From Prosthecodimorpha hirschii (GTDB lineage Bacteria > Pseudomonadota > Alphaproteobacteria > Rhizobiales > Ancalomicrobiaceae): a DNA stretch of 64,000 nucleotides. The stretch spans positions 1,348,320 through 1,412,319 of the forward strand of contig NZ_LJYW01000001.1 in assembly GCF_001305515.1 (NCBI RefSeq), given 5' to 3'. The position numbers and the translations under genes are program-made. This document shows positions 27,867-36,300 of the stretch, piece by piece. Under the pieces are notes generated by a model, which did no database searches, had not been told where the DNA came from, and saw only the letters and a program-made list of their open reading frames with translations. The stretch's first letter is position 1. Each line of letters starts with the position of its first letter.

Positions 27867-29183
27867 ATGCCGACGAAGGTTCGCGACCGCCTGGAAGCCG
27901 CACTCGACGCGATCGCCGGCAGCGGTGCCGCGGCGTCGACCGTGATGGCCAAGGTCCACACGGAAGCGGCGCGCGCCGCGGCCGACGCCGCCGATGCCCG
28001 GGCCCGGCTCGGCCTCTCGCTCGGCGCGCTCGACGGCGCACTGGTCTCGATCAAGGACCTGCTCGACGAGGCCGGCGAGGTCACCACGGCCGGTTCGCGC
28101 ATCAACCGCGACCTGCCGCCGGCCAAGTCCGATGCGCCCGTGGTGCGCCGGCTGCGCGCCGCCGGCGCCGTCATCGTCGGCCGGACCACGATGAGCGAGT
28201 TCGCCTATTCGGGCATCGGCATCAACCCCCATACCGGAACGCCCGGCAATGCCGCCGACCCGACCCGCGTGCCCGGCGGTTCGTCTTCCGGGGCCGCCGT
28301 CTCGGTCGGCCGGGGCTGGGCCGACATCGCGATCGGCTCGGACACCGGCGGCTCGATCCGCATCCCCTCGGCCTTCAACGGCCTGGTCGGGTTCAAGCCG
28401 GGCGGCGGCCGGGTGCCGACGGAGGGCGCCTTCCCGCTCTCCTACACGCTCGACACGATCGGGCCGATCGCGCGCCGGGTCGCCGATACGGTCGCGGCCG
28501 ACGCGGTCCTCAGCGGCGTGGCTGCGCCCCCATCCGCACCGGTCGCCGCCGACGGCCTGCGTCTCGCCGTGCCGCGCGGCTTTCTCTATTCGGATCTCGA
28601 CGGCATCGTCGGGCCGGCCGTCGAGGCCGCGCTCGGCCTTCTGGCCAAGGCCGGCATCCGCCTGTTCGAGGTCGATCTCGACGCGGTCGTCACCCTGCCG
28701 CTCGCCATCCAGAAGGACGTGACCATCACGGCGATCGAGGCAGCCCATATCCATCGCGACAATCTGCGCGACCGGGCCGGCGATTTCGATCCGCGGGTGC
28801 TGGCCCGGATCGAGAAGGGCGCGCAGGCCTCCGGGGCGACCTATGTCGGCATGATTCGCGCCCGCGAAGCCGCCAAGGCCGCCGTCGACGCGGCCTTCGC
28901 GCCCTTCGACGCGGTGATCGCCCCGACGGTGCCGGCGGTCGCGCCGGTGATCGCCGATCTCGTCGACGACGACGCGGCCTTCACCCGCGCCAACCTCACG
29001 GCCCTGCGCAACACCGCGATCTTCAACCTGTTCGACCTGCCGGCCTATTCGCTGCCGATCGAGATCGGCCAGCCGCTCCCGGTCGGCCTGATGGTGGTCG
29101 GCCGGCGCGGCCGCGACCACGACCTGATGGCGCTGGCGGCGGCCCTGGAGCCCGTGCTGCAGCCGTCGCCGCGCACCGCCTGA
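27867..29183 (+). CDS. Amidase signature family enzyme
   Basis: A 438-residue amidase of the GatA/AS family, which hydrolyses carboxylic amides. The Ser-cisSer-Lys triad is visible: Lys63 (VSIKDLLD), the cis-Ser in PGGSSSGAA (139-141) and nucleophile Ser163 in IGSDTGGSIRIPS. The core region is otherwise normal in length. It is not the GatA subunit of the tRNA amidotransferase with any confidence: no gatB or gatC is beside it, and the C-terminal part is shorter. Context with the divergent symporter suggests catabolism of an imported amide, which is inference only. Confidence 0.85.
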   Translation: MPTKVRDRLEAALDAIAGSGAAASTVMAKVHTEAARAAADAADARARLGLSLGALDGALVSIKDLLDEAGEVTTAGSRINRDLPPAKSDAPVVRRLRAAGAVIVGRTTMSEFAYSGIGINPHTGTPGNAADPTRVPGGSSSGAAVSVGRGWADIAIGSDTGGSIRIPSAFNGLVGFKPGGGRVPTEGAFPLSYTLDTIGPIARRVADTVAADAVLSGVAAPPSAPVAADGLRLAVPRGFLYSDLDGIVGPAVEAALGLLAKAGIRLFEVDLDAVVTLPLAIQKDVTITAIEAAHIHRDNLRDRAGDFDPRVLARIEKGAQASGATYVGMIRAREAAKAAVDAAFAPFDAVIAPTVPAVAPVIADLVDDDAAFTRANLTALRNTAIFNLFDLPAYSLPIEIGQPLPVGLMVVGRRGRDHDLMALAAALEPVLQPSPRTA

Positions 29184-29279
29184 CCGGGCCGGCGCGGCCG
29201 CGGCGCGCGCCGATCCCGCGGCATCGGAAGAGCGCATAGACTGGGGAGACGGTGCGATTCGGCGCCGTCCCCGATTCGG

Positions 29280-29987
29280 ATGCCGATGCCCGCCCCTTCC
29301 GACAACGCTCCCATTGATGCGACGCCCGGTGACGCGCCGTCTTGCGATCCGCCGGCACCGGCCGATGCGGGCGCGGATCTGGCGGCCTGCGTGGCCGGGC
29401 GGCGCTTCGCCACCATCCTGGCCGATCCGCCCTGGCAGTTCGAGAACCGGACCGGCAAGGTCGCGCCGGAGCACCGACGGCTGTCGCGCTACGGCACGAT
29501 GAGCCTGGACGCGATCATGGCGCTGCCGGTCGCGGCAGCCGCGGCCGAAACCGCGCATCTCTATCTCTGGGTGCCCAATGCGCTGCTGCCCGAGGGGCTC
29601 GCGGTCATGCGCGCATGGGGCTTTGCCTACAAGACCAATCTGGTCTGGCACAAGCTGCGCAAGGACGGCGGGTCCGACGGGCGCGGCGTCGGCTTCTACT
29701 TCCGCAACGTGACCGAGCTGATCCTGTTCGGCGTGCGCGGCCGGCAGGCGCGGACCCTGGCGCCGGGGCGCTCCCAGATCAACTATCTCGGCACCCGCAA
29801 GCGCGAGCATTCGCGCAAGCCCGACGAGCAATATGCGCTGATCGAAGCCTGCTCGCCCGGTCCCCGCCTCGAGCTCTTCAGCCGCGGGACGCGCCCCGGC
29901 TGGACCGTCTGGGGCAACCAGGCCGATGACGGCTATGCTCCGACCTGGGAGACCTACGCCAACCATTCCGCCGCCGATCGGCTCTGA
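29280..29987 (+). CDS. MT-A70 family adenine methyltransferase
   Basis: A 235-residue protein of the MT-A70 class of SAM-dependent N6-adenine methyltransferases. The catalytic DPPW motif is at residues 49-52 (ILADPPWQF), followed by YLWVPNALLPEGL, a GFAYKTNLVWHK strand and FYFRNVTELILFGVRG. The C-terminal RKPDEQYALIE and RPGWTVWGNQ are also family-typical. The first 30 residues are disordered. It stands alone with no restriction endonuclease gene beside it, so it is probably an orphan DNA methylase, perhaps of prophage ancestry. It is distinct from the alphaproteobacterial CcrM, which has a different motif order. Confidence 0.85.
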   Translation: MPMPAPSDNAPIDATPGDAPSCDPPAPADAGADLAACVAGRRFATILADPPWQFENRTGKVAPEHRRLSRYGTMSLDAIMALPVAAAAAETAHLYLWVPNALLPEGLAVMRAWGFAYKTNLVWHKLRKDGGSDGRGVGFYFRNVTELILFGVRGRQARTLAPGRSQINYLGTRKREHSRKPDEQYALIEACSPGPRLELFSRGTRPGWTVWGNQADDGYAPTWETYANHSAADRL

Positions 29988-30177
29988 ACGCGCGGGCGGC
30001 GGGCACGGCGGCGTCTGCGCATGGCGGAAAGCGCCGCGTTTCGGCGCCGAGCCGGCGACTGACGCATGGCGGCGCGGGACCGCTTGTCACAGCCATGCAA
30101 AACGATCGTGGAAAAGGTGCAGAATACCGCTTGCAGGGTCGGAGTCGCGTCGCTATAAACCGCCCCGCAAGCGACGG

Positions 30178-30254
30178 CGGAGTGTAGCGCAGCCTGGTAG
30201 CGCACCTCGTTCGGGACGAGGGGGTCGAGTGTTCGAATCACTCCACTCCGACCA
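30178..30254 (+). tRNA. tRNA-Pro (anticodon CGG)
   Basis: A complete cloverleaf: acceptor stem CGGAGTG pairing with CACTCCG, D-arm GCGC..GCGC, anticodon stem CCTCG/CGAGG around loop TTCGGGA (anticodon CGG, reading CCG codons), T-arm GAGTG-TTCGAAT-CACTC, and an encoded 3' CCA. Length 77. CCG is a heavily used codon in such GC-rich genomes. Confidence 0.97.
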
Positions 30255-31092
30255 ATCGCTTCCGCTCCTTTCCCGAGGGAGCCTTCTCAGACGAACGTTG
30301 AGATATCTGGCGCGATCGATCGCCGAAGCCGGCCACCGGCTCGAACCGGCCGGCTGATGCCGACGGCACCGCCGCTGCGGCCCGCCTGCGCCTGTTGAAG
30401 GCCGCCGGAGCGCCGGCCGATCGGACTTTTCCGATCCCCCTCCACGCCCCCACCACCCTCCGCCCCGACGACCGGCCTCGCGCCGACGACCGGCCTCGCG
30501 CCGACAATCCGGCCCGCTGGACCGATTCGGTCGATGTCGACTCGTCCGCGCCGGTCTTCGGGCCCAACAACCGGTGGACAATGCGGCCCGCGCGCTGCGA
30601 CTTTCGCCGAAGATCGAGCGCTTGCGACAGCGGGTGGCCGGAGTCGGGCCGCCGAAGGACTGGCGGACGTAAAGTTGAGATAATCTGTATGCAATTCGCC
30701 GATAGTTTTCGACGGTCCCCGCCGCCGTGCGGACAAGCGAAATCGATCGCGGACTCTTGCGGACGGCAGGTATGCCGGCCGGCGTCGACACCGATCACGC
30801 CGATCCGCCGGGCTTTGACGCCCCGTTCACGGCCGAGTCCCGTACGGGAAGAAAGACGTCAGGCAGATGGGGCGCCGGGAATTTCTTGCGGACAGGATGC
30901 CGGGGATTTGCCCTACCGTGGGTGCAGACTTTCCTTGCCGAGCTATGCAACGGGTGTTGGGCGCTTTTCTTTTGCCAGCCGATGCAGTAGCTTCCCAGTC
31001 GCTGGCCCGGTTCGGTCCGGCGACGCGTCCCAATGCCGATCGAGGCAGGCGGATAGGTCCAAGTAGCCACGGCCAGGATATACCGATTGGTC
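30255..31092. other. Long intergenic region after tRNA-Pro
   Basis: 838 bases without a supportable gene. Just after the tRNA there are hairpin-forming stretches (GCTCC..GGAGC at 30264-30282; GCCGGCC..GGCCGGC at 30328-30354), probably terminators. An 18-base tandem repeat follows at 30465. Around 30670-30715 the sequence becomes distinctly AT-richer, which could mark a promoter, and a second AT-richer patch lies near 30945-30995. Open frames exist on both strands, but their translations are Arg/Pro-rich and family-less. The region could hide a small RNA. Confidence 0.5.
30465..30500. repeat. 18-base tandem repeat, two exact copies
   Basis: CCGACGACCGGCCTCGCG occurs at 30465-30482 and 30483-30500, and the following five bases start a third copy. 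It is non-coding as far as can be seen. Confidence 0.85.
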
Positions 31093-33117
31093 ATGCGTAA
31101 CCCGGCGGATGGTCGAAACGCGCTCGGCGAATTGACGGATCGCAAGGGGCGGCGTCGAATCGTCGCCGCCGGGGCGTCGACGGCGCCGTTCGCACGGATC
31201 ATCGATTCCTATGTCGACATGCTGCTGGTGGATTGCGGGCTCGTCGCCACGATCCATGGCATCGACCGGCCGATGGATGTCTCGCTCGACCTGATGGTGG
31301 CGCATGGACAGGCGGTGATGCGGGCGTCGCGCCGGGCCGCCGTGGTGGTCGAACTGCCGGCCAAATGTTGCGAAGACACGCCCGACCGCGCCCTGCAGGA
31401 TGCCGAATATCTGATCGAATCCGTCGGCTGCGCCGGGATTGCGCTGGCGATCGAGGTCGAGACCATCGAGATCATCCGGCTGCTCGCCGATAGCGGCATT
31501 CCGGTGCTCGGCCTGACCGAAATCGGCACCCCGCGGCGCTCGCATGTCAGCGACTCCGACGATCCGGATTGGCGTCGCCTTCAGGTCGCCCACAACGCGC
31601 AGGCCGCGGCCAGCGCCGGGTCCTTCGCCGTCCTGGCGACCGGGTCCGAGGACAGTCTGGCCGAAGAACTGGCCCGCACGGTCGGCGTGCCGGTGATCGG
31701 CGACGAGTCGGCGTCGGTCTGCGACGGTCAGTTCCTGACCGATCTCGACTTCATGTCGATGCTGACCAACGTGCGCAGTTCGAACCGCGCGCGCAGCCCG
31801 GCGGTGCGGCTGGTCGAAACCCGCAATACGGCGCCGATCGAGACCGGCTACGCCCCGACCGGCTACGCCCCGACTGGCAGCGGCCCAAGCGGCACTACCC
31901 CAACCGGCTATGCCCCGACCGGCAGCGGCGCCAACGGTACCGGCGCCAACGGTATCGGCGCCAACGGCATCCGCCCCACCGCTACCGCCCCGGCGGCGGC
32001 CGGATCGATCAAGCTGCCGCCCAAGCCGGTCGCGCCCGTGCCCGAACCGGTCGCGCCGCGTCCGACCGCCGAAGCCCGGCCGACGCCGCCGGCTCCGGCC
32101 CGCCGCCCGGCCGCACCGCCGCCCGTCGAGCCCATTGAGCCCATTGAGCCCGAGGCGATCGAGCAGATTCGCCCGCTGGCGCCCGAAAACGCCCTGGTCA
32201 GGCCGACACCGGCCCGCCGTCCGGCCGCACCGCCGCCCGTCGAGCCCATCGAGCCCGAAGCGATCGAGCAGATTCGCCCGCTGGCGCCCGAAAACGCCCC
32301 GGTCAGGCCCGTGCCGACGCCGGTGCGCCGGCTCCCGGCCGCCCTCCCGGTCCACCTTTCCGCGCCGCCACCGGCGCCACAGCCGGCTCCGGCGCCCGCC
32401 GCACCGCCGGCGCCGTCCGCGGCCGCACGCCCGGCGGCACCGGTGCGTCCGGCCCGGCCGCCGGCGCCGACCCCGGCCCCGCTGCCGGCGAGGCCGCGCC
32501 CGGCCGCGCAGCCGCCGGCCGGTCACGGTCCCGGGGCCCCCTCGCCGGCCCCCAAGGCGCCGGCCGCGCGACCGCCCGCGCCGGCCTCCCCGCGCGCAGC
32601 CCCGACGCTGCAGCCCCCTGCGAGCCGCACGGCTTCGGCCCGTCCCCGGCTGGTCGAGCCGACCCCGCGCCCGGCTCCCGCCGAGGCCAAGGCGCCGGTT
32701 CCGCCGCCCCCGCCGCCGCCGCCGGCACTCGCCCGGGCAATCCCGCCGGCCGCCCCGACGGCACCGACCCCGCCGCGCATGACCATGCGCCAGAGCCGGC
32801 CGGTGATCGAGATCGACGAAGAGGCGATCGCCGCCGAGATCATGGCGCCCGATCCGCGGCCCGCCATGGATCTCGACGCCGTCAACGCGGCGCCGGTGCC
32901 GGTGCCGCCCGCCCCCACGCGGGCGACATCCCCGACCCGGCCGCCGCAGACGACCGCCACCCGCCGGCCGACGGCCCCGACCGGGACGCCGTCGCCTGAC
33001 GCGGACTTCGAGGAAGAACTGACCCAAAGCCGGATCTCCTGGACCGGACCGGCAAAAAGCGAGAAGCCCGGCCTTCTCGGTGCGATCCGCGGCCGGCTGA
33101 AGCAGTCGCCGCGCTGA
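31093..33117 (+). CDS. PanB-like (ketopantoate hydroxymethyltransferase fold) domain with long Pro/Ala-rich tail, probable pseudoenzyme
   Basis: A 674-residue protein. Residues about 22-225 follow E. coli PanB block by block: PFARIIDSYVDMLLVDCGL for the SFAKLFADEG..MLVGDSLG block, DVSLDLMVAHGQAVMR, VVVELP for LLADLP, SGIPVLG, VPVIGDESA and CDGQFL for TDGQIL. Active-site positions have changed: the metal Asp of GDS is Cys48, the Asp of ADLP is Glu87, and the catalytic Glu of VLECVP is Ala182. The rest (about 230-674) is a disordered tail with GYAPTG repeats, a duplicated 30-residue block and long Pro/Ala tracts. No membrane segment or signal is seen. The ATG at 31093 is chosen over an in-frame TTG six bases upstream; its ribosome site is weak. 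Function unknown. Confidence 0.65.
   Translation: MRNPADGRNALGELTDRKGRRRIVAAGASTAPFARIIDSYVDMLLVDCGLVATIHGIDRPMDVSLDLMVAHGQAVMRASRRAAVVVELPAKCCEDTPDRALQDAEYLIESVGCAGIALAIEVETIEIIRLLADSGIPVLGLTEIGTPRRSHVSDSDDPDWRRLQVAHNAQAAASAGSFAVLATGSEDSLAEELARTVGVPVIGDESASVCDGQFLTDLDFMSMLTNVRSSNRARSPAVRLVETRNTAPIETGYAPTGYAPTGSGPSGTTPTGYAPTGSGANGTGANGIGANGIRPTATAPAAAGSIKLPPKPVAPVPEPVAPRPTAEARPTPPAPARRPAAPPPVEPIEPIEPEAIEQIRPLAPENALVRPTPARRPAAPPPVEPIEPEAIEQIRPLAPENAPVRPVPTPVRRLPAALPVHLSAPPPAPQPAPAPAAPPAPSAAARPAAPVRPARPPAPTPAPLPARPRPAAQPPAGHGPGAPSPAPKAPAARPPAPASPRAAPTLQPPASRTASARPRLVEPTPRPAPAEAKAPVPPPPPPPPALARAIPPAAPTAPTPPRMTMRQSRPVIEIDEEAIAAEIMAPDPRPAMDLDAVNAAPVPVPPAPTRATSPTRPPQTTATRRPTAPTGTPSPDADFEEELTQSRISWTGPAKSEKPGLLGAIRGRLKQSPR
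31849..31975 (+). repeat. In-frame short repeats encoding GYAPTG / GANG units
   Basis: The coding sequence contains tandem 15-base-class units translating to TGYAP, TGSGP, TGYAP and then GTGAN, GIGAN, GIRPT. They form a low-complexity hinge between the PanB-like domain and the proline-rich tail. Confidence 0.75.
32101..32308 (+). repeat. Duplicated block within the Pro-rich tail
   Basis: Two nearly identical copies, starting at 32101 and 32215, encode RRPAAPPPVEPIEP..EAIEQIRPLAPEN. The first copy has an extra PIE triplet-unit. The acidic EAIEQIRPLAPEN stretch is the only non-Pro/Ala part of the tail and may be a binding motif. Confidence 0.8.
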
Positions 33118-33335
33118 CGGTCAGGCGTGACGCCGCAATTTGAGGATGCAATCGGCACGAAACGGCGCCCGGCGGCGGGCGACCGCGGCGAGCCGGCCGC
33201 GCCGCAACGGCCGAACACACAACCGGCGACCGGCTCCCGGCCACTTCGTTGTGGCCCGGGTCGGGTCGATCAGTTAATGAACTGTCCGTCCCCGGAAGGG
33301 GTTTGGATACGGAACCGCAGGGGGCGGAGCGGGCG

Positions 33336-36300
33336 ATGGCGACGGGTAGCGAAGTCTGGGGCATGGCGACGGAGTTTGTCGCAGGACGTGGCTTCGCACT
33401 GACCGGACTGGCCGCGATCGTTCTCATCGCCGGGGCGGCGGCGGCCATCGGCCGGGCCGACGGCGCCCAGCGGATCCGCCGTCCGCTGGAGACCTTGCGC
33501 CGCGGCATCGCGCAGGTGCCGGACGGTGCCGACCGGCTCGACCGTGCCGAATCGCTGTTTGCGCCGACCGCCTGGGCTGCGGCCTGGAGCCGCTACCGCG
33601 CGGCGCTCGAGGTCGAGCCGGATGGCCGGATCGTCAACTATGCCGACCCCTACCGGGTCTTCGCGGCCGGGGCGCCGGGGCTTCCGGTCCGCCGCCAGGG
33701 GCTCGCCGAGATCGTCGCGGCGATCGGCATCGCCATCAGCCTTGCCGGTCTCGCGGTGGCCGGATCGGCGGCGAGCCTCGCCGTCGTGGTGCCGGCCCTC
33801 GGCGGTCTGCTCGGCTATGGGGTCCTGACCATCCTGACGCGACGCGACACGGCCGGCGACGAAGCCGCAGCCGCCGCCCTGGCTGCGGCCGTGCAGGCCT
33901 TCTCGACCCATGTTCCGCCGGAAGCGATCGCGCGGCGCCAGTTGCGGGCTTCCGATGCCTTCGACAGCCAGCTGAAGCGCCTGCGCGACGAGATGGCCGC
34001 CGCCATCGGCACCCAGGTCGAAACCGTCCTGGCCGCCCGCACCGAGCGACTGCCCGACCTGATCGGCGCCAGCATCGGCCAGAGCGTCGGCGCCCGCTTC
34101 GAGCCGATCGCGACGGCCCTGGCGGAGACCCGCTCGGCGGTCGCGCTGGCCGGCGTCGAGATGGCCGAACGCGCCGGCGAGAGCTTCGTGACGATCTGGA
34201 AATCCGCGCTCGGCGCCGACATGGCCAGCATGGCCGAGGCGAACCGGGCTTCCGTGGCCGCGCTGAGCGCGCAGACCGCAGCGCTGGCGGATGCCGAGCG
34301 CCGCTTCGTATCCGCGCTGGAGGGCGCCGCCGGGCGGCTCGACCAGTCGAGCCAGCTCGTGCAGTCGCGCCTCGACGGCGGCTCGGAGGCTCTCGCGAGC
34401 CGTCTGGCGCCGATCGAGGCCGTGCTGGAGCGCCTGCCCGAAACCGTCGGGATGTCGGCCGAACGGGCCTTGGCCAACATCGCGTCCGGCCTGGAACGGG
34501 CCGTCGGCACGATCGATATGGGCCTGCGCAATTCCGCGGCGGCCGTCACCGCGGAACTCGACAACCGGGTGCGGACGCTGGCGACCCTGCTCGAGGCCGC
34601 GGCCTCGGAACTGGTCAGTTCGGCGAAGTCGGCAGGCAGCGAATTGACCCGGGCCGGCGAGGCGGTCGGGGCCGGCCTGCAGGCCGCCCAGCAGAATTTC
34701 GTCGGCGGGCTCGACGGCGCCGCGCTGCGGCTTGACCAGGCCGCCGATCAGGTCGGCACCCGCCTCGACCGCGGTGCGGATGCCATCGTGGCGCGCCTCG
34801 TCCCGCTCGAAGACGTGCTCGCCCGCCTGCCCGATTCGGTCGGGGCGGCGGCCGAACGGTCGCTCGCCACCATCGATGCCGGCCTCGGCCGCAGCGTCGC
34901 GACGATCGAGACCGGCTTGCGCAGCTTCGCCGATGCGGCCGCGGGCGAACTCGACGGACAGGTCCGGACGCTCGCCGGCCTGATCGAAACCGCCGCCTCC
35001 GAGATGGTCGGCTCCGCCCGCACCGCCGGCGCCGATCTGCGTCAGGCCGGCAGCGATCTCGGCAGCAGCCTGCAGGGCGCCCAGCGCGACTTCGTCGGCA
35101 CCATCGAGACCGCGGCCCTGCGCATCGAACTGGCCGCCGAACAGATCGGCAGCCGCCTCGACGGCGGTTCGGAGGCCATCGCCGCACGGCTCGTGCCGCT
35201 CGAAGACGTGCTCGCCCGCCTGCCCGATTCGGTCGGCAGCGCGGCGGATCGCGTCTTCGCGACCATCGACGCCGGCCTCGGCCGCAGCGTCGCGACGATC
35301 GAGACCGGCCTGCGCAGCTTCGCCGATGCGGCCGCCGGCGAACTCGACGGACGGGTCCGGACGCTCGCCAGCCTGCTCGAAGCCGCCGCCTCCGAAATGG
35401 TCGGCTCGGCGCGCACCGCCGGCGCCGATCTGCGCCAGGCCGGCAGCGATCTCGGCAGCAGCCTGCAGGGCGCCCAGCACGGCTTCGTCGGCACCATCGA
35501 TACCGCGGCGCTGCGGATCGAACGGGCGGCCGAGCAGATCGGCACCCGCCTCGACGGCGGCTCGGAGGCCATCGCCGCGCGGCTCGCGCCGCTGGAGGAT
35601 GTCCTCGCCCGCCTGCCGGATTCGGTCGGCGGCGCGGCGGACCGGGTCTTCGCCACCATCGATGCCGGCCTCGGCCGCAGCGTCGCGGCGATCGAGACCG
35701 GCCTGCGCGGCTTCGCCGATGCGGCCGCCGGCGAACTCGACGGACGGGTCCGGACGCTCGCCGGCCTGATCGAGACCGCCGCCTCCGAGATGGTCGGTTC
35801 CGCGCAGACCGCCGGCGCCGATCTGCGCCAGGCCGGCAGCGCGCTCGATCAGACGCTGAAGACCGCGCAAGGTCATCTCGTCTCCTGGCTCGACGGCGCC
35901 TCGGCGCGCCTCGACATGTCGACGACCCGGTTCAGCGACCGCCTCGACAGCGGCGCCGCCTCGATCGCCCAGCGTATCGAACCCCTGGAACGCCTGCTCG
36001 GCAGCCTGCCGGCGACCGTCGAATCCGCCGCGACCCGCTCGCTGGCGACCATCGATCTCGGCCTGGCGCGGACCGTCGAAAGCATGCAGGACGGCCTGCG
36101 CGGCTTTGCCGAGGCCTCGGCGAACGAACTCGACGGGCGGGTGCGCACGCTCTCCGGACTGCTCGAGACGGCGGCCGGCGAAATCCTCGCCTCGGCCCGC
36201 AGCGCCGGCGAGGAACTGCGCCGGGCGGGCGACACGCTCACGGCGGGTGCGACCAGCGGCGTCGGTGTCATCGCCGACAGCGCGGCGGCCACCGGACGGA

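Noticed and set aside
27867-29183. GatA subunit of Glu-tRNA(Gln) amidotransferase
   Set aside because: No gatB or gatC nearby and shorter than typical GatA; a general amidase call is safer.
30395-31066. 223-codon open frame after tRNA-Pro
   Set aside because: No ribosome-binding site, Arg/Pro-rich composition, includes the 18-base tandem repeat, and competing frames are open on the other strand.
30178-31092. tRNA-Pro as an integration site of a genomic island covering 31-38 kb
   Set aside because: No integrase gene, and I found no second copy of the tRNA 3' end (TTCGAATCACTCCACTCCG) in the window.
31093-33117. Functional panB for pantothenate biosynthesis
   Set aside because: Key metal and catalytic residues are replaced, no panC or other pantothenate gene is adjacent, and the long tail is foreign to PanB.
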